Below are positions 51,195 through 59,572 of a stretch of DNA of 64,000 nucleotides, piece after piece. Under the pieces are notes generated by a model. It made no database searches. It was not told where the DNA came from and saw only the letters and a program-made list of their open reading frames with translations. The stretch comes from Clostridium beijerinckii HUN142 (GTDB lineage: Bacteria; Bacillota; Clostridia; Clostridiales; Clostridiaceae). The stretch covers positions 1-64,000 of the forward strand of contig NZ_KK211338.1 in assembly GCF_000621745.1 (NCBI RefSeq), given 5' to 3'. The first letter of the stretch is position 1. Every line of letters begins with the position of its first letter. Position numbers and translations under genes: made by a program.

Positions 51195-51692
51195 ATGAAT
51201 ATGACACATTACATGTCACTATTAGCAGATAATCAACCTTGGAATTTAATTATTTTCATGGCAATACCAGTTATCTGTGCAGAAACACTTACAATTACTG
51301 AATTTTTTATTATTTTCAACAATGTACAAAAGGGTGGGTTAAGAACTTTAAATAAGGTTGTCGGTATATTCGATGGGGTTTACTTTACAGGAATATTTAT
51401 TTACCTATTAGTAAATGCTGTGATTCCTTTAACAAATACTGGTGGATGGCATACTTGGGTTGACGTATTGGCAGTAGGTTTCTACTTAAGCGGCGTTATT
51501 TTTCTTTTACCTATAGCTTTAATGGAGCTAGGACTAATCTTTAAGAATAAAACATCAAGAGAAAAAGCAAAAATACATTTTATTCTTATTGGAGGATTTC
51601 TAGTTGTTGCTCATATTGCGATGATATTTGGAATGGTGAATCCTGAAATAATAAATAGTATGCCAAATATGTCGCAAATGCCTGGAATGTAA
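51195..51692 (+). CDS. Four-TM membrane protein with Met-rich tail, unknown function
   Basis: A 165-aa integral membrane protein with four hydrophobic helices (LIIFMAIPVICAETLTITEFFIIF; GIFDGVYFTGIFIYLLVNAVIPL; VLAVGFYLSGVIFLLPIALMELGLIF; FILIGGFLVVAHIAMIFGMV). The C-terminus PEIINSMPNMSQMPGM is methionine-rich, which in other proteins can bind Cu(I)/Ag(I), and conserved-looking His/Glu residues lie in membrane segments (ETLTITEF; AHIAM). A metal- or quinone-related membrane protein is therefore possible (inference). The ATG at 51195 follows GGAGG; a GTG at 51180 lies upstream of it. Transcribed alone, ahead of the glutamate T-box region. Confidence 0.7.
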   Translation: MNMTHYMSLLADNQPWNLIIFMAIPVICAETLTITEFFIIFNNVQKGGLRTLNKVVGIFDGVYFTGIFIYLLVNAVIPLTNTGGWHTWVDVLAVGFYLSGVIFLLPIALMELGLIFKNKTSREKAKIHFILIGGFLVVAHIAMIFGMVNPEIINSMPNMSQMPGM

Positions 51693-51775
51693 AAAGGATG
51701 CAGTAAGTTAGACAATTGCATTTTTTGTTATAATAATATAAATTGTCTTTACATTAGCATTTTCAAAATGTATAA

Positions 51776-51803
51776 TTGATTTGTATTTTGTAAATACTAT
51801 AAT
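51776..51803 (+). promoter_or_regulatory. Promoter of the glutamate T-box leader
   Basis: TTGATT at 51776-51781, 16 bp, TATAAT at 51798-51803; start near 51811. Confidence 0.6.
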
Positions 51804-51810
51804 TAAAAAT

Positions 51811-52136
51811 ATAATTGAAGATGCTTAAGTACGTTGAAGAAGAAGAGTAAGTAGTATTTTAACTTTAAGAGATCTAGGGAAGGTGCAATCCTAGAATTTA
51901 AAACTATTGAAGGAAGCTTTGGAGTAATAAATGGAAAGCCTTTTGGCGTAGTATATTTATGGGGTTATTCCCTTAAAGATAATTGAGTGGATTAATTTTA
52001 GAATATGAAATTTTATCTAATGCAATAGAGATATCGTATTTTTAGAGTCTATTTTATAAATAAAATTTAATCAATTTAGGTGGTAACGCGGAAGTCAGCC
52101 TTTCGTCCTAATGTTTTTAGGATGAAGGGTTTTTTA
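51811..52136 (+). promoter_or_regulatory. T-box riboswitch, glutamate specifier (GAA)
   Basis: Stem I has AGTA (51845-51848) on the 5' side and, on the 3' side, the loop-E GAA (51909-51911) followed by one base and the specifier GAA (51913-51915), then G and a GGAG. The apical hairpin CTAGGGAAGGTGCAATCCTAG lies between. The antiterminator bulge GGTGGTAACGCGG is at 52079-52091, and the terminator pairs CCTTTCGTCCTAA (52099-52111) with TTAGGATGAAGGG (52117-52129) plus T6. It should sense uncharged tRNA-Glu and fits gltX at 52984 with the DUF1697 gene in between. The specifier was read by pattern, so it deserves folding. Confidence 0.85.
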
Positions 52137-52222
52137 TATTTATAAAAACCTATAATGTGATTAATTATAAAATATAATTAAATCATTTTGCAGCTAACAG
52201 AGGAGAGCAGGGAGGAACTTTA

Positions 52223-52783
52223 ATGACTATTTATATAGCGTTGCTAAGAGGCATTAATGTGGGTGGTAAGAATATTATTAAGATGAATGACTTAAAAAGA
52301 ATATTGGAATTAATTGGGCTAAATGAAGTTGAAACTTACATTCAAAGCGGTAATGTTTTATTTAAATCAAGCGAAGAAAAAATGATTTTACTAGAAAAAA
52401 TCAAACATGAGATTGAGAAAACTTTTGGATTTTCAGTTGATGTTATTTTAAGAACAAATAAAGAAATAGAGCAAATTATAAAGAATTGTCCATTTTCCGA
52501 AAAAGAAATACTAGAAGCACAATCTACATCAAAATCAGAAAGTTTATACGTAGGTATATTAAGTGATATTCCTTTAGAAGAAAATATTATGAAGCTGGAG
52601 CCTTTTAAGAGCCAAAATGATGAATATAAAGTTATAGGGCAGGAAGTTTTTCTATTATTTCATAACAGCATTAGAGATTCTAAACTCGCTAACAAACTTA
52701 ATAGGTTAGGTGTTCAAGTGACAGTTCGTAATTGGAGAACTATGAATAAACTTGATGAGTTAGCAAAAGCCAAGGAATCTTAA
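52223..52783 (+). CDS. DUF1697 family protein
   Basis: A 186-aa cytosolic protein. IYIALLRGINVGGKNIIKMNDLKRILE (residues 3-29), YIQSGNVLFKSS near 39, and VTVRNWRTMNKL near 170 are the three hallmarks of DUF1697. The function of this family is unknown; members are scattered singletons in many bacteria. It lies between the glutamate T-box and gltX, so translation-linked control is expected when tRNA-Glu is uncharged. A spacer of 200 bp before gltX contains only a small hairpin (ACAAGG 52930, CCTTGT 52947) and no clear terminator, so read-through is likely. GGAGG-like site before the ATG. Confidence 0.85.
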   Translation: MTIYIALLRGINVGGKNIIKMNDLKRILELIGLNEVETYIQSGNVLFKSSEEKMILLEKIKHEIEKTFGFSVDVILRTNKEIEQIIKNCPFSEKEILEAQSTSKSESLYVGILSDIPLEENIMKLEPFKSQNDEYKVIGQEVFLLFHNSIRDSKLANKLNRLGVQVTVRNWRTMNKLDELAKAKES

Positions 52784-52983
52784 ATTAAAAATATTGATTT
52801 AAATGATTGATATTAAATTGATTAGGTCAAGCGAGATAAACATATGTGAAAATTAATTAGAGATTAAGGATAAGTTTTTTTGATTTTAAACTACATTTTA
52901 ATTGATGTGGTTTTATATAAATTGCCATGACAAGGGGCTCATAATGCCTTGTAAACAAGATATTTAAAGGAGAGATACATAGA

Positions 52984-54645
52984 ATGAGTTTTGAAAAGTT
53001 AGCAGATATAATATTTGGAAATGTTGAACATACACCTGAATATTACATTGAAAAATATCCAAAGAGAAATCTTAAAGAAGGTGCCAGAGTTACAAGGTAT
53101 GCGCCAAGTCCAACTGGCTTCCAACATATAGGTGGAGTTTTTGCTGCATTAATAAATGAAAGATTAGCAAGCCAAAGTGAAGGTGTTTTCTATTTAAGAA
53201 TTGAAGATACTGATCAAAAAAGGGAAGTTGAAGGTGCAATAGAAGATACTATAGCTACAATGCATAACTTTGGTATGGACTTTAGTGAAGGAATGACAGG
53301 AGAGGATACGTCTAAAGGTGAATATGGACCATATAGACAAAGCCAAAGAGCTGAAATATATAATACATTTGCAAAAGATTTACTTATAAAAGGTTTAGCT
53401 TACCCAGATTTCTGTACTCCAGAAGAATTGGCTGAACTTAGAGAAAGACAAATAGCAAACAAAATAACTCCAGGATATTACGGAGAATATGCTAAATTTA
53501 GAAATATAACTGAGGATGAAGCAATAAAGAGAATTGAAAACGGAGAAAAATATATTATAAGATTGAAATCTCCAGGAGATCCTGAAAAGAGAGTTGAATT
53601 CCACGATTTAATAAAAGGAGATATATCATTCCCAGAAAATAATCAAGATATAGTACTTATTAAAGGGGATGGGCTTCCAACATATCATTTTGCTCATGCA
53701 ATCGATGATTATTTAATGAGAACAACAGATGTAATAAGAGGGGAAGAATGGTTATCATCACTTCCTATACACGTTCAGTTGTTTGAAGTTTTAGGTTTTG
53801 AAGCACCAAGATATGCTCATATTCCAACAATAATGAAGCAAGATGGTGGATCAAAAAGAAAGCTTTCAAAGAGAAAAGATGCAGAAGCAGCTGTTTCTTA
53901 CTATAAAGAAGTTGGATTCCCGGTAGTAACTGTAATTGAATATTTACTTAATATAGTAAACTCTACTTATGAAGAATGGAGAGCTGAAAATCCTAAGGCT
54001 GACTACCATGAATTCGAAGTTCATTTAGAAAAGATGGGTAAGAGTGGAGCATTATTTGATTTAGTTAAATTAAACGATGTATCAAAAGATAGAATTGCTG
54101 CTATGAAAGCTACTGATGTTTATGACTACTATACAGCATGGGCTAAAGAATTTGATGCAGAAATGTATAAATTAGTTATAGAAAATGAAACCATGGCAAA
54201 AGAAATCTTCAATATAGATAAAGAAGGTCCAAAGCCAAGAAAAGATTTTGCAAAATGGGATGAAGTAAAAGATAAGATTTTCTACTTCTTTGATAAACTA
54301 TTTTATAAGGAATCAGCAGAACAAATTGAACTTCCAAAGGGAGTTACATTAGAAGCAGCAAAAGAAGTAGTAGAAACTTACAAGAAAGAATTTAAATTTG
54401 ATGTAGAAAGTCAAGAAGCTTGGTTTGATGACTTAAAGGAAATAGGAATTAGGCTTGGCTATTGCGCTAATAGAAAAGAATTTAAGGCAAATCCAGATCA
54501 ATATAAAGGCATGATTTCGGATGTTGCAGGATCAGTTAGAGCAGCACTAACTCATAGAACTAATTCACCTGACATTTATACTATAATGCAAATTATAGGT
54601 GAAGAAAATACAAGAAACAGATTTGATAAATTTTTAAATATATAA
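52984..54645 (+). CDS. gltX: Glutamyl-tRNA synthetase
   Basis: A 553-aa class I synthetase. The HIGH-equivalent lies in APSPTGFQHIGG near residues 40-51, and the KMSKS-equivalent is KLSKRKD near 294-300. LRIEDTDQKREVEGA near 77 is typical of GluRS, and the C-terminal anticodon-binding region follows. The protein charges tRNA-Glu, and in organisms with GatCAB the same enzyme may also misacylate tRNA-Gln; a separate glnS lies ~2 kb downstream on the other strand, making that unnecessary here (inference). The ATG follows AAAGGAGAG. Expected to be controlled by the GAA-specific T-box at 51811. Terminator after the stop. Confidence 0.95.
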   Translation: MSFEKLADIIFGNVEHTPEYYIEKYPKRNLKEGARVTRYAPSPTGFQHIGGVFAALINERLASQSEGVFYLRIEDTDQKREVEGAIEDTIATMHNFGMDFSEGMTGEDTSKGEYGPYRQSQRAEIYNTFAKDLLIKGLAYPDFCTPEELAELRERQIANKITPGYYGEYAKFRNITEDEAIKRIENGEKYIIRLKSPGDPEKRVEFHDLIKGDISFPENNQDIVLIKGDGLPTYHFAHAIDDYLMRTTDVIRGEEWLSSLPIHVQLFEVLGFEAPRYAHIPTIMKQDGGSKRKLSKRKDAEAAVSYYKEVGFPVVTVIEYLLNIVNSTYEEWRAENPKADYHEFEVHLEKMGKSGALFDLVKLNDVSKDRIAAMKATDVYDYYTAWAKEFDAEMYKLVIENETMAKEIFNIDKEGPKPRKDFAKWDEVKDKIFYFFDKLFYKESAEQIELPKGVTLEAAKEVVETYKKEFKFDVESQEAWFDDLKEIGIRLGYCANRKEFKANPDQYKGMISDVAGSVRAALTHRTNSPDIYTIMQIIGEENTRNRFDKFLNI

Positions 54646-54655
54646 ACCATAAGCC

Positions 54656-54698
54656 AAAGGTATAGGTTGGATGTACTCCAAACACTATGCCTTTTTAA
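54656..54698 (+). terminator. Terminator after gltX
   Basis: AAAGGTATAG (54656-54665) pairs with CTATGCCTTT (54685-54694), with an inner GTTGGA/TCCAAAC extension and TTTTT tail. Confidence 0.85.
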
Positions 54699-54727
54699 TT
54701 TTATTGGAAAGTTTGAACTTAATTCAT

Positions 54728-56491
54728 TTAAACTTGAAATGCATTAACTGCGTCTCTAAGCTTTTCTGCAAGTTTATTTAAGTCTTGAGTATGTTTAGCT
54801 ATTTGATTTACATTTGCTAGTTGCTGCTCAGTTGTAGCAGAAATTTGTTCAGTGGCAGCAGAGCTTTCTTCAGTTGAAGCAGAAAGAGTCTCTAAAACTT
54901 CAACTATTTCATTTTTCTCGTTTTCCATTTCAAGGCTATAAGTTTTTAGGTTTTTCATATCGTTTGTAATCTTTTCTACAGATTTTAATATTTCAACAAA
55001 TATATCCTTAGCGTCTATTACAGAATTATTTTGTTCCTTAGCTATTAACTTTCCGTCTTCAATGGCTTTTACAGCAGCTTTTGATTTATCTTGGATTCCA
55101 TTGATTAATTCTTTAACTTTTGAAGCAGACATTGAAGATTGAGAAGCCAATTTTCTAACTTCTTCAGCAACTACAGCAAAGCCTTTTCCTTGCTCACCAG
55201 CTCTTGCAGCTTCTATAGCAGCATTTAAAGATAATAAATTTGTTTGTTCTGAAATTTGGCTTATTGCCTCAGTAATAGATCCAATTTCAATAGAAGTTTT
55301 ATCTACTTCCATTATTATGGCACTAGTTTTTTCAGTGGCTTTGCTATTTTCAATTGATTTTTTTGAAAGTAAATCAATTGCTTCTAAACCTCTGTTGCTT
55401 ATATTAGTTGTTTTAACTGCAATATCGTTAGTTTCTATCGTTAGTCTTGTAACTAAATCTATCTTTTCTGATAAATTTTTAACCCTTATAACTCCATTTT
55501 CTGTTTCTTTAGCCTGTTCATTTGAACCTTTAGCAATCTCTTCAACGGAATCGGATACTTCATTAATAGAAGCTGTATTTTCAGCAACAATTTCATCTAA
55601 CAACTTGGAAGAATCAAAAACAACATTAATTGAATCTTTAACTGAGCTTATAAAATCGTTAACATTTCTAACCATTATATTAAAGGAATTATTTAGATTA
55701 CCAATTTCATCTCTATTTTTGATTTTGATGGCTTTAATATTCAAGTTACCTGAAGCTACAGTATCTACAGCGTTACTAATTTCTTTAATTGGAGTAGATA
55801 TGTGTTTTGCAAATATCATAATTACTGCAGAACCTAAAATAATTACTGATAATAATATAATAAGAGTAGTAATAAGAATATTATTTGAACCAATATTAAA
55901 ATCATTCATATAAGTACCGGCACAAATTACCCATCCCCAATGCGGATCAGTCTTTTGATAAGTTATTTTGTCTGAAATCTTATCTGAATTAGGAAGTGTC
56001 CACCAATAAGTTAGATACCCCCCGCCATCATTGGCTACTTTAATTTGATCTTTAACAAATAATGCACCAGTCTTTTTATCTTTATAATCTAGCACGCTTT
56101 TGCCTTCTAAACTTGGATGAACTGCTTCAACTCCATCTTGAGTATAAGCTAACAAATAACCACTTTTACCTAAGCTTAAATTTTGATTGATTTTTCTTGT
56201 ACCATCCGCTTGTTTTTCGCTAAGCATATATTCTCTAACTCTTTCTTGAGCGTCATCAAGAGATAGTTTTCCTTGATCTACAAGCTTTTGATTTGAATCA
56301 ATCACTTGTAATGTCATTTCTACACTATTTTTTAATAAAACCTTCCCGCTGTTTTCAAGTTCAGCTCTTGCTACATAATAACTTACTAATCCGAGTACAA
56401 GTACAGGTATACTCAGTAATAAGATCATTACTAAAATGAGTTTTGTTTTTATAGGTAAGCCTTTTGTCTTTTTTGTAGATTTTGTAATCAT
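54728..56491 (-). CDS. Methyl-accepting chemotaxis protein with Cache sensor
   Basis: A 587-aa transmembrane receptor. The start is ATG 56491, seven bases from GGGGGA; ATG 56497 is too close. An N-terminal helix near residues 17-38, an extracellular single-Cache-type domain (~40-200) with GKSGYLLAYTQDGVEAVHP and YWWTLPNSDKISDK motifs, a second helix near 202-226, HAMP (ISTPIKEISNAVDTVASGNL), then a signalling coiled coil with tip EQTNLLSLNAAIEAARAGE near 423. The Cache fold with these motifs usually binds small organic acids or amines. It is a standard-length receptor, unlike the two short soluble copies at 16547 and 17601. Its terminator is the gltX-convergent hairpin. Confidence 0.92.
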   Translation of the reverse strand: MITKSTKKTKGLPIKTKLILVMILLLSIPVLVLGLVSYYVARAELENSGKVLLKNSVEMTLQVIDSNQKLVDQGKLSLDDAQERVREYMLSEKQADGTRKINQNLSLGKSGYLLAYTQDGVEAVHPSLEGKSVLDYKDKKTGALFVKDQIKVANDGGGYLTYWWTLPNSDKISDKITYQKTDPHWGWVICAGTYMNDFNIGSNNILITTLIILLSVIILGSAVIMIFAKHISTPIKEISNAVDTVASGNLNIKAIKIKNRDEIGNLNNSFNIMVRNVNDFISSVKDSINVVFDSSKLLDEIVAENTASINEVSDSVEEIAKGSNEQAKETENGVIRVKNLSEKIDLVTRLTIETNDIAVKTTNISNRGLEAIDLLSKKSIENSKATEKTSAIIMEVDKTSIEIGSITEAISQISEQTNLLSLNAAIEAARAGEQGKGFAVVAEEVRKLASQSSMSASKVKELINGIQDKSKAAVKAIEDGKLIAKEQNNSVIDAKDIFVEILKSVEKITNDMKNLKTYSLEMENEKNEIVEVLETLSASTEESSAATEQISATTEQQLANVNQIAKHTQDLNKLAEKLRDAVNAFQV

Positions 56492-56704
56492 TTGCATTCC
56501 CCCTAATATATAAACTTACTCTATTATCGAAATGTAATTTATCAACTTAATAGTAAATGTTGGCTTTTAGCGAAATATAGAAAATTAGGTGGAATTTATG
56601 ATTTAGTTATAATGAAAATGATGAAGAATTTTTAAGTGGTATAAAAAATTTTAATCAAATAGTTTTATATAAAATTATCTGGATTAGGAGGTTAAAAATA
56701 AATT

Positions 56705-56742
56705 AAGGCAGAGAAATCTTATACATTAGATTTCTCTGCCTT
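56705..56742 (-). terminator. Terminator after glnS
   Basis: AAGGCAGAGAAATCT (56705-56719) pairs perfectly with AGATTTCTCTGCCTT (56728-56742); on the minus strand the stem is followed by a T-rich run. Confidence 0.88.
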
Positions 56743-56756
56743 TTCAATTTGTATTA

Positions 56757-58418
56757 TTAGCTTAATTTAAATGATGATTTTAATGGAACAATTCTATTAA
56801 ATACTAACTTATCAGCAGTTGTATATTTAGTATCTACATTAAAGAAACCATTTCTAACCATCTGGAATTTATCTTGAGGTTTAGCATCTTTAAATGCAGT
56901 TGGTTCAATAAAACCTTGCAATATTTCTAATGAGTTTGGGTTAATTTGTTCAAGGAAATGCTTCCCTTCATTTTCTGGCGCATCATCTAAAATTAAAGGT
57001 TCATATAACCTGAATTCGGCAGGAAGACAAGTTTTTGCGTCTACCCAATGAATTGTTCCTTTAACTTTTCTGCCAGTAAAGCCAGAACCACTCTTTGTTT
57101 CTGGATCGTAAGTACAATGAATTTCTACTACTTCACCATTTTCATCCTTAATTACTTCGTTACATTTAACAAAGTAGGCTCCTTTTAGTCTAACTTCATT
57201 ACCAGGGAATAACCTGAAGTATTTCTTTGGTGGATTTTCCATAAAGTCTTCTTTTTCAATATATAATTCTCTAGAGAATGGAACAAGTCTTGTACCTTGA
57301 GTTTCATCTTTTGCATTATTCTCTATTGAAAGCATTTCTGTCTCATTTTCAGGATAATTAGTTATTACAAGCTTTAAAGGATTCAACACAGCCATAGACA
57401 ATGGCGCCTTAAGTTGTAAATCCTCTCTTATAAAATAATCTAGCATTTGGGAATCAACAACAGAATTAGCTTTAGCAACACCAATAGCGCTGCAGAAATT
57501 TCTTAGCGCATCAGGAGTACATCCTTTTCTTCTAAGTCCGGAAATAGTAGGCATTCTAGGATCATCCCAACCATCAACAACTTTTTCATCAACTAATTGT
57601 TTTAATTTTCTTTTACTCATAACAGTATTAGTCATATTTAATCTTGCAAATTCTATTTGCCTTGGAGTAGCTTCCATTTCACATTCTTTTACTACCCAGT
57701 CATAAAGTGGCCTGTGATCTTCAAACTCTAAAGTACAGATAGAATGTGTAACATGCTCAATAGCATCTTCTAATGGATGAGCAAAATCATACATTGGATA
57801 TATGCACCATTTATCACCAGTATTGTGATGAGTAGAATGAGATATTCTATATATAACAGGATCTCTCATATTTATATTTGGTGATGCCATATCTATTTTG
57901 GCTCTAAGAACTTTTTCGCCATCAGCAAATTCACCCTTTTTCATTCTTTCAAATAAATCTATGTTTTCTTCAACAGATCTATTTCTGTAAGGGCTGTCTT
58001 TACCAGGTTGTGTTAGCGTACCTTTATATTCTTTAGCTTCTTCAGCTGTTAAGTCGCAAACATAAGCGTTACCCTTTTTTATTAGTAGAATAGCTTTGTT
58101 ATACATTTCATCAAAATAATTAGATGCAAAGAAAAGCTCATCCCAATGACCACCAAGCCATTGTACATCTTCTTTAATTGATTCAACATATTCTGTATCT
58201 TCTTTAACAGGATTAGTATCATCAAATCTTAAATGAGTTTTTCCTTTAAACTCATCAGCTAAACCAAAATTTAAAAGAATTGATTTAGCGTGGCCTATAT
58301 GTAAGTAACCGTTAGGTTCTGGTGGAAAACGAGTAATTATCTCTTTATGCTTTCCGCTTTCTAGATCTTCTACAACGATATTTCGTATAAAATTAGAAGA
58401 ATTTATTTCGTTTGACAT
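56757..58418 (-). CDS. glnS: Glutaminyl-tRNA synthetase
   Basis: A 553-aa class I synthetase. HIGH motif in FPPEPNGYLHIGHAKS near residues 31-46; RFDDTNPVKEDTEYVESI near 63; KMSKS-equivalent VMSKRKLKQLV near 270; EFEDHRPLYDWVV near 235, a GlnRS tRNA-contact segment. It attaches glutamine directly to tRNA-Gln. Many Gram-positive bacteria instead use GatCAB with a non-discriminating GluRS, and bacterial GlnRS came originally from eukaryotes by transfer (known). The start ATG has GAGGT. No T-box was found in its upstream region (58419-58740). It is transcribed alone, with a terminator at 56705. Confidence 0.95.
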   Translation of the reverse strand: MSNEINSSNFIRNIVVEDLESGKHKEIITRFPPEPNGYLHIGHAKSILLNFGLADEFKGKTHLRFDDTNPVKEDTEYVESIKEDVQWLGGHWDELFFASNYFDEMYNKAILLIKKGNAYVCDLTAEEAKEYKGTLTQPGKDSPYRNRSVEENIDLFERMKKGEFADGEKVLRAKIDMASPNINMRDPVIYRISHSTHHNTGDKWCIYPMYDFAHPLEDAIEHVTHSICTLEFEDHRPLYDWVVKECEMEATPRQIEFARLNMTNTVMSKRKLKQLVDEKVVDGWDDPRMPTISGLRRKGCTPDALRNFCSAIGVAKANSVVDSQMLDYFIREDLQLKAPLSMAVLNPLKLVITNYPENETEMLSIENNAKDETQGTRLVPFSRELYIEKEDFMENPPKKYFRLFPGNEVRLKGAYFVKCNEVIKDENGEVVEIHCTYDPETKSGSGFTGRKVKGTIHWVDAKTCLPAEFRLYEPLILDDAPENEGKHFLEQINPNSLEILQGFIEPTAFKDAKPQDKFQMVRNGFFNVDTKYTTADKLVFNRIVPLKSSFKLS

Positions 58419-58657
58419 AGTCTTACCTCACTTATAAGTGTATTTAAATTAAGAAAAGAACATTTATTTTAACTAGTATTCCCTCTTAACTATATTGTTA
58501 TTTTTGCTTAATAATAATTTTAATCTAATATAAAGAAAAAATAAAGATAAAATTATTTAAATTGCCTAAAGTTGCTAAACATGAGCCTTAATAAAACTTA
58601 TTTTAATGACCTGTTGCAAAATGAAATTGAACTAAAAAAAATCCATAGTAGATTATT

Positions 58658-58732
58658 CTGTGTTATGATTTAATCCCTAAAGAAAAAATAAGCTGAGGAT
58701 AATCACTATGAACTAACCAAATAATAACACAG
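58658..58732. repeat. Inverted repeat with IS-remnant look
   Basis: CTGTGTTAT (58658-58666) pairs with ATAACACAG (58724-58732), flanked by complementary TAATC/GATTA bases. Between lie ~57 bp without coding capacity. It may be a MITE-like insertion, an IS end, or a hairpin; it lies between glnS and the TetR promoter. Confidence 0.3.
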
Positions 58733-58774
58733 GATTACGTAAAAATAAACATAGATAACTTGTAGATTCCTGTA

Positions 58775-58819
58775 TTGACATTTTTAATGGCATTAGATAT
58801 TATAAAATATAGACCAGTC
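58775..58819 (+). promoter_or_regulatory. TetR-gene promoter with LmrA/YxaF-like operator
   Basis: TTGACA at 58775-58780, 17 bp, TATTAT at 58798-58803. Immediately downstream, TAGACCAGTC (58810-58819) and the following ACTATA match the half-site family of the B. subtilis LmrA/YxaF box. The same sequence, reversed, precedes the exporter gene (59541-59552). Confidence 0.65.
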
Positions 58820-58849
58820 ACTATAATTTTTGAGAGGTATATCATAGAT

Positions 58850-59419
58850 ATGAGTAATAAGGTAAATACAAAGGAGAAATTTATAGAAACTGCATCAAGA
58901 CTCTTTGAACTTAAAGGATACAATGCAACTGGATTAAATGAAATTCTGGCAGAGAGCGGTGCACCAAAGGGATCGCTGTATTATCATTTTCCTAAAGGGA
59001 AAGAGCAGCTTGCTTTAGAATCTATAAATCTGGCAGGAGAGAAAATAAAATCTAATTTACAAAAGAACTTGGAAAGTATTAAAGATCCGGTAGAAGCTAT
59101 TATATTTAATATGGAGCATTTGGCAGAAGTAATTGATAATGAACAAAAAACCAGGGATATGTCTATAAGTCTATTAGCATTAGAAACATATTTGACAAGC
59201 GAAGTATTAAGAGGCGCTTGTGAGGACGTATTTATAACCTTGGAGAATATGTATTCTGAAAGGTTAATTCAGGCTGGAATGAAAAAAGAAAAGGCATATG
59301 AATTAGGTTGTGTAATTGGCGCTATGATGGAAGGCGGAATCACATTATCATTAACAAAAAAAAATGGAAATCCACTTAGATTAATTGCGAAGCAGATACC
59401 TAATTTAATAAGTATCTAG
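58850..59419 (+). CDS. LmrA/YxaF-like TetR family repressor
   Basis: A 189-aa repressor. The start is the ATG at 58850 behind GAGAGGT; longer readings overlap the promoter and operator. The N-terminal helix-turn-helix has TASRLFELKGYNATGLNEILAESGAPKGSLYYHFPKGKEQLA (two-helix recognition unit), nearly the consensus of B. subtilis LmrA and YxaF, and ETYLTSEVLRGAC with CVIGAMMEGGITLSLTKKNG also agree. LmrA controls the lincomycin-type exporter gene lmrB; here the next gene is likewise an exporter. Small-molecule release of the repressor is known for the family. Own promoter carries a matching operator, implying autoregulation. Confidence 0.88.
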   Translation: MSNKVNTKEKFIETASRLFELKGYNATGLNEILAESGAPKGSLYYHFPKGKEQLALESINLAGEKIKSNLQKNLESIKDPVEAIIFNMEHLAEVIDNEQKTRDMSISLLALETYLTSEVLRGACEDVFITLENMYSERLIQAGMKKEKAYELGCVIGAMMEGGITLSLTKKNGNPLRLIAKQIPNLISI

Positions 59420-59460
59420 TGAGCTTGTAATAATGTATATAATTACCAACAACGGAGATG

Positions 59461-59526
59461 ACTGTCTCAAAATTCTTTATTTAGAATTAAGTGTAATTTA
59501 ATTTACTTTGAGATAGTTTTCTTTTT
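59461..59526 (+). terminator. Terminator/attenuator between repressor and exporter genes
   Basis: ACTGTCTCAAA (59461-59471) pairs with TTTGAGATAGT (59508-59518, one G-U), followed by TTTCTTTTTG. It could act as an attenuator, since no strong promoter lies between it and the exporter. Confidence 0.65.
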
Positions 59527-59540
59527 GATCACTAATTATG

Positions 59541-59552
59541 TAGACTGGTCTA
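59541..59552. promoter_or_regulatory. Second LmrA/YxaF-like operator, before the exporter
   Basis: TAGACTGGTCTA is a near-perfect palindrome sharing TAGACYRGTC with the operator at 58810. It lies in the leader just upstream of the exporter's AAAAAGGAGG site. Confidence 0.65.
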
Positions 59553-59572
59553 AAAAGGAGGAAAGAATTTTA

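Noticed and set aside
55317..55913. 198-codon frame antisense to the Cache chemoreceptor
   Set aside because: Shadow of the receptor's coiled-coil codons; no ribosome site or family match.
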